Source: a virus. From it: a DNA stretch of 31,561 nucleotides. Both the position numbers and the translations under genes were made by a program. This document shows positions 8,127 to 16,025 of the stretch, piece after piece. Under the pieces are notes generated by a model. The model saw only the letters and a program-made list of their open reading frames with translations, did no database searches and had not been told where the DNA came from. Positions within the stretch are counted from its first letter, which is position 1. Each line of letters opens with the position of its first letter. Location: positions 1 through 31,561 of IMG/VR virus record IMGVR_UViG_3300009514_000068. One strand, given 5' to 3'.

Positions 8127-9106
8127 TAGCTACTCGAATACAGGTGAACGAGGAGGATCTCGGCGTCCCCCACCATGTCGTCGGTGAAGGAGCCGCCACT
8201 CGCGGGGTCGCGGGCGATCTCCAGAATCAACACCTCCCCGGCGAGCACCGAGTCGAGGGTCGCGCCGCCGCTCAAGGTCACGGTCGTGGTGGTCATGGCC
8301 CCGCTGGTGCCATCCGTGGTGTCGGTAACGCGGGTCTCGGTGCCCCAGCCGTCCGCGTCGATGTCGTCGGTGCCCGGCGTGATCGCGTAGGGGCGGATCG
8401 CCCAGGTCACGTCGCCGGTCACGGCGCTCGTAGCCGACCAGGTGATGTCCAAGGTGAGGTCGCCTGCTGCGGTGTACGTGAGGGGGACAGCCACGCGAAG
8501 GTAGGCCGCCTCCTTCGTGGTGTCGTCGAAGTCCATGAGGTGGATTGGGGCAGGGCCCGCCCCTCGCGTGTCGAGCGTGGGCGTGCTCGTGCTGCTGACG
8601 GGGGCCACGAGGCTGGTGGCCAGGGCTCGAATGTCCACGGCGCGGGGGCCCGCGCCTCCTGCGGTGGCCCACGCCATGGTGCCGCCGGACGTGACGGCGA
8701 GGTACTGGTCGGTGGTCCCGGCCGCGCCTGCGCTGTCGAGGACCACGTTGGGGGTGAGGGAGCCGGTGATGGTGGTGTCACCGCCCAGCGCAGTGGTGCC
8801 AGTGACCGACAGGGAGCCCACCGTCATCAACTGCGTAGACGTGCTGCCGAGGGTCAACGTGGCGTCCAGGGTCTCGCCCCCTGTGTCCGCCGCGCCCTGC
8901 CACGAGCCGTCGGATTGCTTGGCGAGGACCTGGCCGGTGGTGGCCGACGCGGCCTGCACGGTGCCGCCGAACGCCTCCTCGAGCACCTCCGCGGAAACGT
9001 CCTCCGTGACGGCCCGGCCCTGGCCTTCCGCGGGCCCGGCCAGCAGCACCAGCCCCCAGGCCGCGAAGGCCAGGAACAGCAGCGAGAAGAAGGTTCGGTT
9101 GCGCAC
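8126..9106 (-). CDS. Secreted tail-fibre-like protein
   Basis: 326 residues from GTG 9106. The N-terminus (MRNRTFFSLLFLAFAAWGLV, continuing to AEGQG) is a signal peptide or anchor. Residues ~60-150 show the repeated beta-strand style of phage fibres (TLTLGSTSTQLMTVGSLSVT, TTALGGDTTITGSLTPNVV), with a TTDQYLAVTSGGTMAWAT motif typical of fibre shafts. The C-terminal ~150 residues form a separate beta domain (YLRVAVPLTYTAAGDLTLDI). Likely receptor-binding or decoration. Presence of a signal peptide is unexpected for a fibre. Confidence 0.78.
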   Translation of the reverse strand: MRNRTFFSLLFLAFAAWGLVLLAGPAEGQGRAVTEDVSAEVLEEAFGGTVQAASATTGQVLAKQSDGSWQGAADTGGETLDATLTLGSTSTQLMTVGSLSVTGTTALGGDTTITGSLTPNVVLDSAGAAGTTDQYLAVTSGGTMAWATAGGAGPRAVDIRALATSLVAPVSSTSTPTLDTRGAGPAPIHLMDFDDTTKEAAYLRVAVPLTYTAAGDLTLDITWSATSAVTGDVTWAIRPYAITPGTDDIDADGWGTETRVTDTTDGTSGAMTTTTVTLSGGATLDSVLAGEVLILEIARDPASGGSFTDDMVGDAEILLVHLYSSS

Positions 9107-9118
9107 GGGGCTCTCCTA

Positions 9119-9607
9119 CTACTGCGGGTCGGCTGCGTAGCCGTAGACGGAGTCGAAGCTGATCGTCCCGGCGCTGATGTTCAGGATCCTCAGCTCGAAG
9201 TGAGTCGCCGCCCGCGTGTCGAAGCTGAGCGGCTTGCCGATCTGATTGGTCCCGTTGGTGACCGCGGTCGGGCCGGAGATCGCCGTGCTGGTCTTGATCT
9301 GGGCGATCCCGGTGCGGGTGCGGGTCGTGCCGACCTGAGTGTAGAGCACGCACATCAGAGCAGCCGTCGCCGAGTCAGAACTGTGGGCGACCGTGACAGA
9401 AGCCGTGGGGTTCCCCCAGGTCTTGCGGAGGTCGAGGCCGCCCCGCAGCGGGGAGGAGATGTCCCCCGAGTCGGCCGCCGAGTGGGAGCCGGAGGGCCCT
9501 CCGCGGTAGGCCGAGGGCGCGCTAGCCAACCGGTTGTAGGAGTCGACCCCGGCGTAGGCCAGGCCGGCCACCAAGGCCACGATCAGTAGTGCGACTGCGT
9601 GCTTCAT
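9119..9607 (-). CDS. Secreted hypothetical protein
   Basis: 162 residues: MKHAVALLIVALVAGLAYAG is a signal peptide with AYA cleavage. The mature domain is Ser/Thr/Gly-rich beta (NPTASVTVAHSSDSATAALM, HFELRILNISAGTISFDSVY). It looks like a small single-domain beta sandwich. It lies between the adaptor gene and the secreted fibre-like gene. No recognised family. Confidence 0.7.
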   Translation of the reverse strand: MKHAVALLIVALVAGLAYAGVDSYNRLASAPSAYRGGPSGSHSAADSGDISSPLRGGLDLRKTWGNPTASVTVAHSSDSATAALMCVLYTQVGTTRTRTGIAQIKTSTAISGPTAVTNGTNQIGKPLSFDTRAATHFELRILNISAGTISFDSVYGYAADPQ

Positions 9608-9616
9608 GCTGGCCCC

Positions 9617-10396
9617 CTAGTAGGTGGTGCCTTTGTAGGTGATATCGTAGCTGACGCCGGTTTCCCCGTGGCGGGGGATCACCGCCTGTTCGTCCGGGGC
9701 GCCCATGTGCCCGTAGTGCTGCGCCCCGACGCTCCGGTCCTGGCGGATCGCGGCGATCAGCATCCGCTCGAACTCGGCGGTGTGGATCCCGCGCTCGTCG
9801 TTGGCCCGCTGCTCGGCGACCGACAGGCACGCCTGCACCAACAACTCGGAGTGGCGCATTCCCCCGAGGGGGTACTGGACCGTCGCGGAGAGCTTCCCGG
9901 CGTACGCCTCGTAGCGGTAGGTCAGCACGTAGGCCCCATCCGGGACCGGCCACCAGGCCACCTCGAGCCGCTGCCCGCCGCTGGTCTGGACCTTGTGGCG
10001 CACCCGCGCGACCTGCGGCGGGGCGGTGTCGTCGGAGCGGGAGAGCAACTCCTGGAGGCGCTGCTCCGTGACCTGGACCGCCGAGGCCCGGTGCTCGCTC
10101 TGGTCGAAGTGGAAGTTCCCCAGGACCCGGCCCAGGTTCTCCGGGAGGTCCTGCGTGCCTGCGTCCGCGACGGTGGTCAGGGTCGTGACCGGGTTGAGGA
10201 AGGACCACTGATAGCCCGCCTCGGCCCCCTCGGCCGCGGGCGGGTAGTAGAACCGCCGCACGCCCGCCTGGACGTAGCGATCCGCCTCGGCCCGCTGGTC
10301 CACGGACCAGGCCGACGCGGTCGAGCCGTAGCCCAAGAAGGCCGCCACCTCCACGAGGAGGTCGTCGTAGCTGATCGACAGCTCCGACTCGGCCAC
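9617..10396 (-). CDS. Head-tail adaptor/connector protein
   Basis: 259 residues from GTG 10396. The N-terminal helices (SYDDLLVEVAAFLGYGSTAS, QRAEADRYVQAGVRRFYYPP) and the following YQWSFLNP match the pattern I associate with head-tail connector/adaptor proteins of environmental podophages, in which a short helical region with ...ADRYVQAGVRRFY-P precedes a beta domain. Position after capsid genes and before tail genes agrees. Expected role: ring below the portal joining head to tail. No distinctive catalytic residues. Confidence 0.78.
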   Translation of the reverse strand: MAESELSISYDDLLVEVAAFLGYGSTASAWSVDQRAEADRYVQAGVRRFYYPPAAEGAEAGYQWSFLNPVTTLTTVADAGTQDLPENLGRVLGNFHFDQSEHRASAVQVTEQRLQELLSRSDDTAPPQVARVRHKVQTSGGQRLEVAWWPVPDGAYVLTYRYEAYAGKLSATVQYPLGGMRHSELLVQACLSVAEQRANDERGIHTAEFERMLIAAIRQDRSVGAQHYGHMGAPDEQAVIPRHGETGVSYDITYKGTTY

Positions 10397-10399
10397 GCG

Positions 10400-10642
10400 C
10401 TAGCCCCCGAATCCCTTCTTGAGCCGGTAGAGCAGGATCACGAAGGCGTACCCGTCTGCGGTGAGGTTGCCCGGCTGGATCTTGTCCTTGATGTACTTGA
10501 ACTCGTTGTAGGTCTCCACGAGGCCGTCCGGGAGCCGGCCCTCGTAGCCGAGGTGCTGGAGCATACTGACGCCGGCCTCGTTGATGCGGTTCTCGATCTC
10601 GACCTCGGTCTCCTGGGTCTTCAGGGTCTTCGTCTTCGGCAT
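10400..10642 (-). CDS. Small conserved-looking helical protein near connector
   Basis: The true start is ATG 10642 (MPKTKTLKTQETEVEIENRI), 80 residues; a longer same-frame extension is Arg-rich shadow. Charged helical N-terminus, then a Tyr/Lys-rich segment (NEFKYIKDKIQPGNLTADGY, AFVILLYRLKKGFGG). A Shine-Dalgarno (TAGGAGAC) precedes the ATG. Position between capsid-associated and adaptor genes suggests a minor head-completion factor. Function unknown. Confidence 0.65.
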   Translation of the reverse strand: MPKTKTLKTQETEVEIENRINEAGVSMLQHLGYEGRLPDGLVETYNEFKYIKDKIQPGNLTADGYAFVILLYRLKKGFGG

Positions 10643-10664
10643 TCGGTCTCCTAGGTGGTGTGCG

Positions 10665-10690
10665 CCGGGGCCCGCCGAAGCGGGCCCCGG
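10665..10690 (-). terminator. Very stable UUCG-capped hairpin between capsid and connector genes
   Basis: An 11-bp perfect stem with a four-base loop. On the transcribed (minus) strand the loop reads TTCG closed by C-G, the exceptionally stable cUUCGg tetraloop. There is no U-tract, so an intrinsic terminator is doubtful. An mRNA-stability, processing or attenuation element downstream of the abundant capsid genes fits better. Confidence 0.6.
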
Positions 10691-10701
10691 GCACGGGAGG
10701 G

Positions 10702-11793
10702 TTAGGCTTCGGTGGCACCCCCGGCCACGTCCTGGGTGAACCAGCGGGCCCCCTGGAACAGGCCGTACCAGGCGTCGGCCGCCACGTCCATGCCGTTGAT
10801 CTCGGCGAGGGCGCTCGATCCGTCGAGCCGGATCCCGTTGGTGACCAGGTCGATGGTGAAGTCGTTGGTGGTCATGGCCCCCAACAGAATCACGCACTTC
10901 TTGTCCCCGGGCAGGACGCCCTGCGCGAGGTCGATGTCCACGTCCGCGGCGAGAGTGATCCCGCCCTGAACGTAGGTCAGCCCGTCCACCATGTAGGGCA
11001 TGGCCCCACTGCCGGCGTTCGGCGGGTTGAGGACCTCGATCCCCCCGGACTCCTCGCCGTCGAGGAGATCGCAGAGCGCGGTCGGGTTGCCCGTGTAGAT
11101 CACGCCGATGCACGTCAGCGCCGCGTCCGGGGTCGCGTCCACCGCCGAGGAGGCGAGCACGATGGTCGTGGCGTTCGTGATCGAGGAGATCAGGTACTTC
11201 CCGGGGATCACGGTTCCGGTCCCGTCGTCCTCACCGCCGAACAGCAGGACGGTGTCCCCCGCGGTGAAGTCCGACGAGTCGGCCACGGTCAGGGTCACCC
11301 CGTCCGTGGCGAGCGACCAGCCGGTGCCGTCGTTCTCCTGCTCCAGCGCCGCGGTCACGGTCTGGCGCGGGATCGCGCTGCCCCGGCCGCGGTACTTGCC
11401 GGTGTAGAACCGGCCGCCGCTCGACGCCCCGGTGCTCACCCCGATGTTGTACCGGCCGTTGGCCATGAACGTGATCAGCCCGGTGCCGATCACGGTGTCG
11501 ACCGCGAGCGCCACGGGCACGGACTTGGAGCCCGGCTCGTAGATCGTGATCAACTGCCCGGTGGACTTCGCCGAGTAGTTGCGCTCGGCAACCCCGGCGA
11601 ACCAGCGGTTGTTGGTGACGGTCGGGCGCTCCACTCGACTCGACCGCCTGGCGTCGGCGGCTGTCGCCGTGCCTCGGTCCGCGTCGTAGCAGACGGCCTC
11701 GCCCTGGAAGAGGGCGTCGGTACCCGTGTACCAGACCTCCGCCTTGATTCCCTTGCCCACCTTCTCGTGAGCATTGATTGCGTGAGAGATCAT
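10702..11793 (-). CDS. Capsid-associated/decoration protein candidate
   Basis: 363 residues encoded directly after the major capsid gene. N-terminal segment NAHEKVGKGIKAEVWYTGTD; middle and C-terminal beta-rich blocks (LATDGVTLTVADSSDFTAGD, then TVLLFGG, and GKYLISSITNATTIVLASSA) with DGTGTVIPG loops. No enzyme motif. In several phage families the gene immediately after the major capsid encodes a decoration or minor capsid protein, and the composition suits that. RBS AGGAGGAG just upstream of ATG 11793 is among the strongest in the window, in line with high expression. Confidence 0.72.
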   Translation of the reverse strand: MISHAINAHEKVGKGIKAEVWYTGTDALFQGEAVCYDADRGTATAADARRSSRVERPTVTNNRWFAGVAERNYSAKSTGQLITIYEPGSKSVPVALAVDTVIGTGLITFMANGRYNIGVSTGASSGGRFYTGKYRGRGSAIPRQTVTAALEQENDGTGWSLATDGVTLTVADSSDFTAGDTVLLFGGEDDGTGTVIPGKYLISSITNATTIVLASSAVDATPDAALTCIGVIYTGNPTALCDLLDGEESGGIEVLNPPNAGSGAMPYMVDGLTYVQGGITLAADVDIDLAQGVLPGDKKCVILLGAMTTNDFTIDLVTNGIRLDGSSALAEINGMDVAADAWYGLFQGARWFTQDVAGGATEA

Positions 11794-11808
11794 GTGCCTC
11801 CTCCTTTC

Positions 11809-12843
11809 TTACTTGGAGATGACGGCCTGGCGACGGAGATCCGTGCAGACCATGTTGAGGGACGCGTCGAGGTCGACGCGGCGAACCAGGTGCTTCCCGG
11901 GGACCATGTACGGAGCGCTGAGGTTGTTGGCCCATCCGGCCATGACGCCCACCGCCATCTTCTTCCAGTCGATCATGTAGACCGGGTCGGCGCTGTCGTC
12001 GTCAAGGTAGGGCGCGTAGGTCAAGGGCGTGCCCTTGAACATGGCGCGTCCGTCCTTGGACGCCAGGTCGTTGCCGAGGCTCATGTTCTGGTCCTCGACG
12101 ACCTCCTCGAGCAGCCCGATGATGTCGCTGTTGAGGTAGATCCCGTTCTTCATGGCCCCGAGGTCCGGGACCGCGTGGCTGACGGGCGAGCGGAAGCGGC
12201 TCTTGCGGTGCGCCGTCCGCATCTTGCGCAGGAGGTCCGTCTTGCTGACGGACGTGTACTGCGCGGTCCAGTTGGCCCAGCGAGCGTAGGTCCCCTGGGA
12301 GATCCCCGCCTTGCCGCCGGTGAACCCGCTCGGGTTGCCGCCGTTGAAGCCCTCGGTCGCCGACCGCGTGATCCAGTAGGCGATCCCGAAGGGGGTCTTC
12401 AGGTCGGAGCTGTCGACCGGCTTCGACCAGAGGATTTCCTCCAGCAACTCGAAGAGGCTGACCATCATGCCGACGTAGCGGGTGCGGACCAGATCCACGA
12501 TGGCCGTGCCACCGCGCTGGAACGCCTTCTCCCGCTGGTCGTAGATGTAGTGCGCGTTGACGTGCCGGGGGTCCACGGTCCCGGCGACCATGTTGTCCGT
12601 CAGGCTCGAGCCGTCGGTCTCGTAGAGCCCGACCGTCTTGGCGGTGTGGTTGTGGTCCATCTGGACCTCGAACTCCCAGTTCTCCCCGCCGGAGAACTGC
12701 TTGCTCCTGCCCTTCCACATCTCGCGCACCGCGACGTGGTCTTGCAGATCCGTCTGCATGTCCACGAACGCCCCGCGCTTGATGAACTGCTGCTGCGTGA
12801 GCAGAACAGCGTCGTCGATTTCGCTGAATGCGAGACCAGCCAT
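11809..12843 (-). CDS. Major capsid protein
   Basis: 344 residues. Sequence style and genome place (after scaffold, before connector) match phage major capsid proteins: N-arm (MAGLAFSEIDDAVLLTQQQF), E-loop/P-domain-like stretches (NHTAKTVGLYETDGSSLTDN, QREKAFQRGGTAIVDLVRTR), an A-domain-like central part (NGIYLNSDIIGLLEEVVEDQ) and a C-terminus with GKHLVRRVDLDASLNMVCTD. It likely adopts the HK97 fold, though the fold cannot be verified from the sequence alone. It would self-assemble with the upstream scaffold into the procapsid. Strong RBS (GGAGGAT). Confidence 0.87.
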   Translation of the reverse strand: MAGLAFSEIDDAVLLTQQQFIKRGAFVDMQTDLQDHVAVREMWKGRSKQFSGGENWEFEVQMDHNHTAKTVGLYETDGSSLTDNMVAGTVDPRHVNAHYIYDQREKAFQRGGTAIVDLVRTRYVGMMVSLFELLEEILWSKPVDSSDLKTPFGIAYWITRSATEGFNGGNPSGFTGGKAGISQGTYARWANWTAQYTSVSKTDLLRKMRTAHRKSRFRSPVSHAVPDLGAMKNGIYLNSDIIGLLEEVVEDQNMSLGNDLASKDGRAMFKGTPLTYAPYLDDDSADPVYMIDWKKMAVGVMAGWANNLSAPYMVPGKHLVRRVDLDASLNMVCTDLRRQAVISK

Positions 12844-12864
12844 GCTGATCCTCCTTCGTTAAGC

Positions 12865-13779
12865 CTACAAGCCGAACTTGCGCTCCAGCATCTCAGCGAT
12901 CTCGGACCCCGCGTCAGGCCGTTCCTGCGCGCGTCGTCCGGTCGGTCGCTGAATCCGCTGGCCGCTTCTCTTGCTCGCAGCCCTTCCCTTTTGCTTGAGC
13001 CTCGCGGCTTCCATTTCACCGCCGAGGACCAACTTCACAGCCTCGTCGAAGACCACTCCGTCGGTGGCGTCCTTCCCGGCGGCCTTGTAGCCCGCCTTGA
13101 GCACGCCGAACTTCTCCCGAACTGCCGACCGCTTGTCGGCGTCACCCTTGGTGAAGTCCTTGACTCCCTCGAGCTTCGCGTCGAGCCAGTCTTCCGCCTG
13201 GCCACCACGCAAGTTCTCGATGGTCTCCTGTTGCTGCTTGATGATCTCCTTCATGCTCTTGGCAAAGGCTACGATCGTCTCGTCGTAGGTCTCTTCGTCC
13301 AGATCGGGGATCGCAGACAGCAGATCGTCCACGCCGGCCGGTTGACCGTCGCCGCCGGCGTCTGAGCGACTGCCGGCGCCCCCTTCGGCACCCTCAATCC
13401 TGGCGCACATAGCGGTCAGGAGGGCTTCGTTGGGGTACTGCTTGATTTCACTGAGCGGGATCCCGGCGCGGATGGCGCGCTCGATCACCTCGTCGCTGGG
13501 GCCGGGCGGGGGCTCGTCGGCCTCGGGCTCGTCGTCGGCCTCATCGTCGGCCTCGGGCTCCGGGTCGTCCGCCTCGGGCTCGTCGTCGGCGTCGGCGTCG
13601 TCTGCCTCGGGCTCGGCGTCCGCCTCGGGCTCCGGGTCGGCGGCCTCGGGCTCGTCGGCCTCGGCCTTGGGCTCCGGGTCGGCGGCCTTCGCCTCGCCCT
13701 TCATCTCCCCGACCGCCGCCTCGACGCCCGCTTCGATCTCGGCCTTGACGCCGTCAATGTTCGCCACGCTTGCTCCCAC
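12865..13779 (-). CDS. Scaffold protein
   Basis: 304 residues from GTG 13779 (an internal GTG ~4 codons later is an alternative). Residues ~30-95 are a low-complexity acidic tract of repeating Glu-Pro-Glu-Ala-Asp units. Then comes a helical middle (DETIVAFAKSMKEIIKQQQE) and a Lys/Arg-rich C-terminus (RASKRSGQRIQRPTGRRAQE). Acidic N-terminus, central coiled coil and basic C-terminal capsid-binding tail are classic scaffold features. It lies between the zinc-ribbon gene and the capsid gene. The GC-rich repeat is prone to copy-number change. Confidence 0.85.
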   Translation of the reverse strand: MGASVANIDGVKAEIEAGVEAAVGEMKGEAKAADPEPKAEADEPEAADPEPEADAEPEADDADADDEPEADDPEPEADDEADDEPEADEPPPGPSDEVIERAIRAGIPLSEIKQYPNEALLTAMCARIEGAEGGAGSRSDAGGDGQPAGVDDLLSAIPDLDEETYDETIVAFAKSMKEIIKQQQETIENLRGGQAEDWLDAKLEGVKDFTKGDADKRSAVREKFGVLKAGYKAAGKDATDGVVFDEAVKLVLGGEMEAARLKQKGRAASKRSGQRIQRPTGRRAQERPDAGSEIAEMLERKFGL

Positions 13780-14114
13780 TAGTAGTAAGCCGCTCGGTCG
13801 AAGAAGCCCCGCGCCTTGAGCGCACGCTTCCGGTGGCTCGCGCTCGTGTAGATCGGGTCCCCGTCCTTGGTGACCTCGGTCGGGACTCCCACCCGCTTGA
13901 ACTCAGCTCGGAGTTGGTCCGCCTGCTCGGCGTTCACGCCGCTGGCGTAACACGCCATGGGCCACCCTTTGGCGGCCGGGACGGCCACGCCGCCGGTGAT
14001 GATCCGGCGCACCGGGAGGCTGCACTCGGGGCAGTCCACGCGGGGCGCGGACCCCATGGGCTCCTCGACCTCGAGCACCCCGCAGTCCTCACAGCGGTAG
14101 GCGAAGGTGGTCAT
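13779..14114 (-). CDS. FmdB-like zinc-ribbon protein
   Basis: 111 residues. N-terminus YRCEDCG...CPECSLPV carries two CxxC pairs ~20 residues apart followed by VRRIITGG, the FmdB/CxxC_CxxC_SSSS regulatory zinc-ribbon pattern. The C-terminal half (FKRVGVPTEVTKDGDPIYTS, ASHRKRALKARGFFDRAAYY) is conserved-looking and basic. Phages often carry such a ribbon between portal and scaffold. Role unknown, perhaps head assembly or host transcription. The ATG overlaps the portal stop (ATGA). Confidence 0.77.
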   Translation of the reverse strand: MTTFAYRCEDCGVLEVEEPMGSAPRVDCPECSLPVRRIITGGVAVPAAKGWPMACYASGVNAEQADQLRAEFKRVGVPTEVTKDGDPIYTSASHRKRALKARGFFDRAAYY

Positions 14115-15847
14115 GAGATGGGCCTCCCGAGGGCGGCGGCTTCACTGGCCTGCACCCCGCCGCCCATGAGCATCCTCGTCATCACGTCGTCCTTCCCGGC
14201 GCGGGTCGCGCCCGGCCGGTTCACGCGCTCGTAGGTCCTCGTGGTGCTGTTCGGCATGAGGTTCGGGTTTTGGTCGCCCCCCTGCTGCGGGTCGCCCTGG
14301 ACCGGCTCGCCAAACACGACGAGATCCTTGATCTCCTCCACGTTCGACAGGCGGGCCACCAGCTCGAGGAGCCGCTTGAAGTCGATGTTCCCGCCCTGCT
14401 GCTGGATCATGGGCAGGGCCGGGTAGACGAACCGCTCGAGGACCTGGCCGACCTTCTGGAGCCGGAGCCCGGGCGTGTCCTCCTCCATGGAGTACGGGTC
14501 GATGTCCAGGTTGTAGTCGAGGAAGTCGCCCTCTCGGGTCTCCTCGGACCAGTAGCGCTTCAGGACGATGTCGGTGCCCTCGATCGGCTTCTCGATCGAG
14601 CGTTGGCGGATCGGGTCGGTCCACTCGTACCACGCCAGCGCCTTGAAGATGTCCCGGGCGAACTCGATCGTGTCGGACTTCATGCGGTCCATGCGCGCGC
14701 TCGCGGCCTGGGTCAGCATCCGGTCCTGGCTGGCGGTGTCCGACTGCGGGCTCAGCCCGCCCAGCGCGTCGAGGTTCCCCGCGAAGTGGTTGTAGAGGTC
14801 GCGGGTCTGGAGGAAGAACGCCAGGGTCGGCGCGTCGATCCCGCCCACCGACAGCATCTCGGGCTTCTGCCCGGTGTAGCGGATCCCCTCGCCGTCGCTG
14901 GCCTTCTTCAGCGCCTCGACGCTCTCCTCGTTCCCGCCCGCGAAGGCGGCCACGGTCTTCTTGGCCTCGGCCTGCTTGGCCAGCTTGCGGAAGACGGTGT
15001 TGGCCAGCTCATGTAGGTCGATCCACAGGGCCACGGGCGGGAGCGGCAGGAGGTTCCCCGGCACGTCGCTGTAGGCCAGGGTGTAGTACGGGCCATGTTC
15101 GGGTCCGTCCCAAGGCACGACCCGGAAGAGTTTCTGGCTCGTCACCCCGTAGGTGAGCACCTGCTGCGTCTCCGGCAGCCAGACGTCGCGGAGCCAGACC
15201 TTGTCGGCGTAGAGGTCCGCGCCCTCGTCTGTGCCGACGCCCTCGGCGCGCTCCTCGCCCTGGTCGCCGCTCACCGTGTGGTCGTCGGGCTCCACGTCGG
15301 AGCCCTTCCCCTCGTACATGGCGCGGGCCGCCTCGAGCCCGAGCCAGTAGTCGTTGCCCTCGAACTGGATCCCCTGGCGCGACTTGGCGCTCATGTCGAG
15401 GAAGTAGTCGTCCAGGCTCACCACGTCCACGAACGGCTCACCCACGTCGTGGTCCAGGATGCAGACCCCGCTGGAGCACAGCCCTACCTTGCAGACGCCG
15501 ATCCCGAAGATCGACTCAACCACCGCCCTGCGGAGGGTGCGGGCGAGCCCAATCTCCTCGGGGATCTGGTTGAGCGCCAGCTCCATGTTCCGGGCGTAGG
15601 GCCGCAGGTGGTCGACGGCCGTGTTGACCATGACGCGGGGGGCCCGGGCCGCGAGGTGGCGCACGTAGATCGTGACCGCAAGCTCCAGCAGGTTCGTCGG
15701 GACGCGGCGGTCGGCCCCGTTCTTCGCGTAGTGGCTGCCGACGTATTGGCGGATCGCGGCTACACGCTGCCGCCGCGGCTCGTCAAGTTGGCGAACCGAC
15801 CACTCGACCGCCGTGCGGAGCCGCTTGAAGTTGACCTTACCCGGCAA
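14111..15847 (-). CDS. Portal protein
   Basis: 578 residues. The product begins with basic helices (NFKRLRTAVEWSVRQLDEPR), then a long helical/beta mix with the wing- and stem-like layout of podoviral portals. Telling segments: LLELAVTIYVRHLAARAPRV, ALNQIPEEIGLARTLRRAVV, FVDVVSLDDYFLDMSAKSRQ and a C-terminal helical barrel region (KVGQVLERFVYPALPMIQQQ). It follows terminase and precedes scaffold, as expected. The start is TTG 15847 (MPGKVNF): an AGAGGTAGGG-type Shine-Dalgarno lies 5-8 bases upstream and no in-frame ATG or GTG exists in the leader. A 12-mer forms the DNA port of the head. Confidence 0.9.
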   Translation of the reverse strand: MPGKVNFKRLRTAVEWSVRQLDEPRRQRVAAIRQYVGSHYAKNGADRRVPTNLLELAVTIYVRHLAARAPRVMVNTAVDHLRPYARNMELALNQIPEEIGLARTLRRAVVESIFGIGVCKVGLCSSGVCILDHDVGEPFVDVVSLDDYFLDMSAKSRQGIQFEGNDYWLGLEAARAMYEGKGSDVEPDDHTVSGDQGEERAEGVGTDEGADLYADKVWLRDVWLPETQQVLTYGVTSQKLFRVVPWDGPEHGPYYTLAYSDVPGNLLPLPPVALWIDLHELANTVFRKLAKQAEAKKTVAAFAGGNEESVEALKKASDGEGIRYTGQKPEMLSVGGIDAPTLAFFLQTRDLYNHFAGNLDALGGLSPQSDTASQDRMLTQAASARMDRMKSDTIEFARDIFKALAWYEWTDPIRQRSIEKPIEGTDIVLKRYWSEETREGDFLDYNLDIDPYSMEEDTPGLRLQKVGQVLERFVYPALPMIQQQGGNIDFKRLLELVARLSNVEEIKDLVVFGEPVQGDPQQGGDQNPNLMPNSTTRTYERVNRPGATRAGKDDVMTRMLMGGGVQASEAAALGRPIS

Positions 15848-15869
15848 AAATGCCCTACCTCTACCGGGC

Positions 15870-15878
15870 AGAGTAGCA
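15870..15878 (-). promoter_or_regulatory. Candidate extended -10 promoter upstream of portal
   Basis: The minus strand reads TGC-TACTCT, a TGN + TANNNT extended -10, with TTGTGG 18 bases upstream as a -35. Predicted initiation near 15863 leaves a ~16-base leader holding the portal Shine-Dalgarno. The same nonamer recurs at 18992-19000 and nearly so at 19284-19292, all on the minus strand outside confident coding sequence. Confidence 0.5.
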
Positions 15879-15920
15879 CGGAGGGTTCTTACCCCACAAG
15901 TAGTGTGACGCCCCCGCAGA

Positions 15921-15960
15921 GGCTCCCCCCAGCGCGCCGAAGACGCGCTGGGCGGGAGCC
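15921..15960. terminator. Long GC hairpin between terminase and portal genes
   Basis: GGCTCCC-C-CCAGCGCG / CGCGCTGG-G-c-GGGAGCC folds into a ~16-bp stem with one bulge and a 7-base loop. It is followed by no U-tract on either strand, so it is more likely a processing or factor-dependent termination element than an intrinsic terminator. It separates the terminase block from the portal promoter in the 178-base gap 15848-16025, which otherwise holds no gene. Confidence 0.5.
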
Positions 15961-16025
15961 ACCCCAGACGGGGGAGGGGCCTCTAGACCTTTTCGCAGTC
16001 TACCCGTACCTGGGGCACAGGGCTA

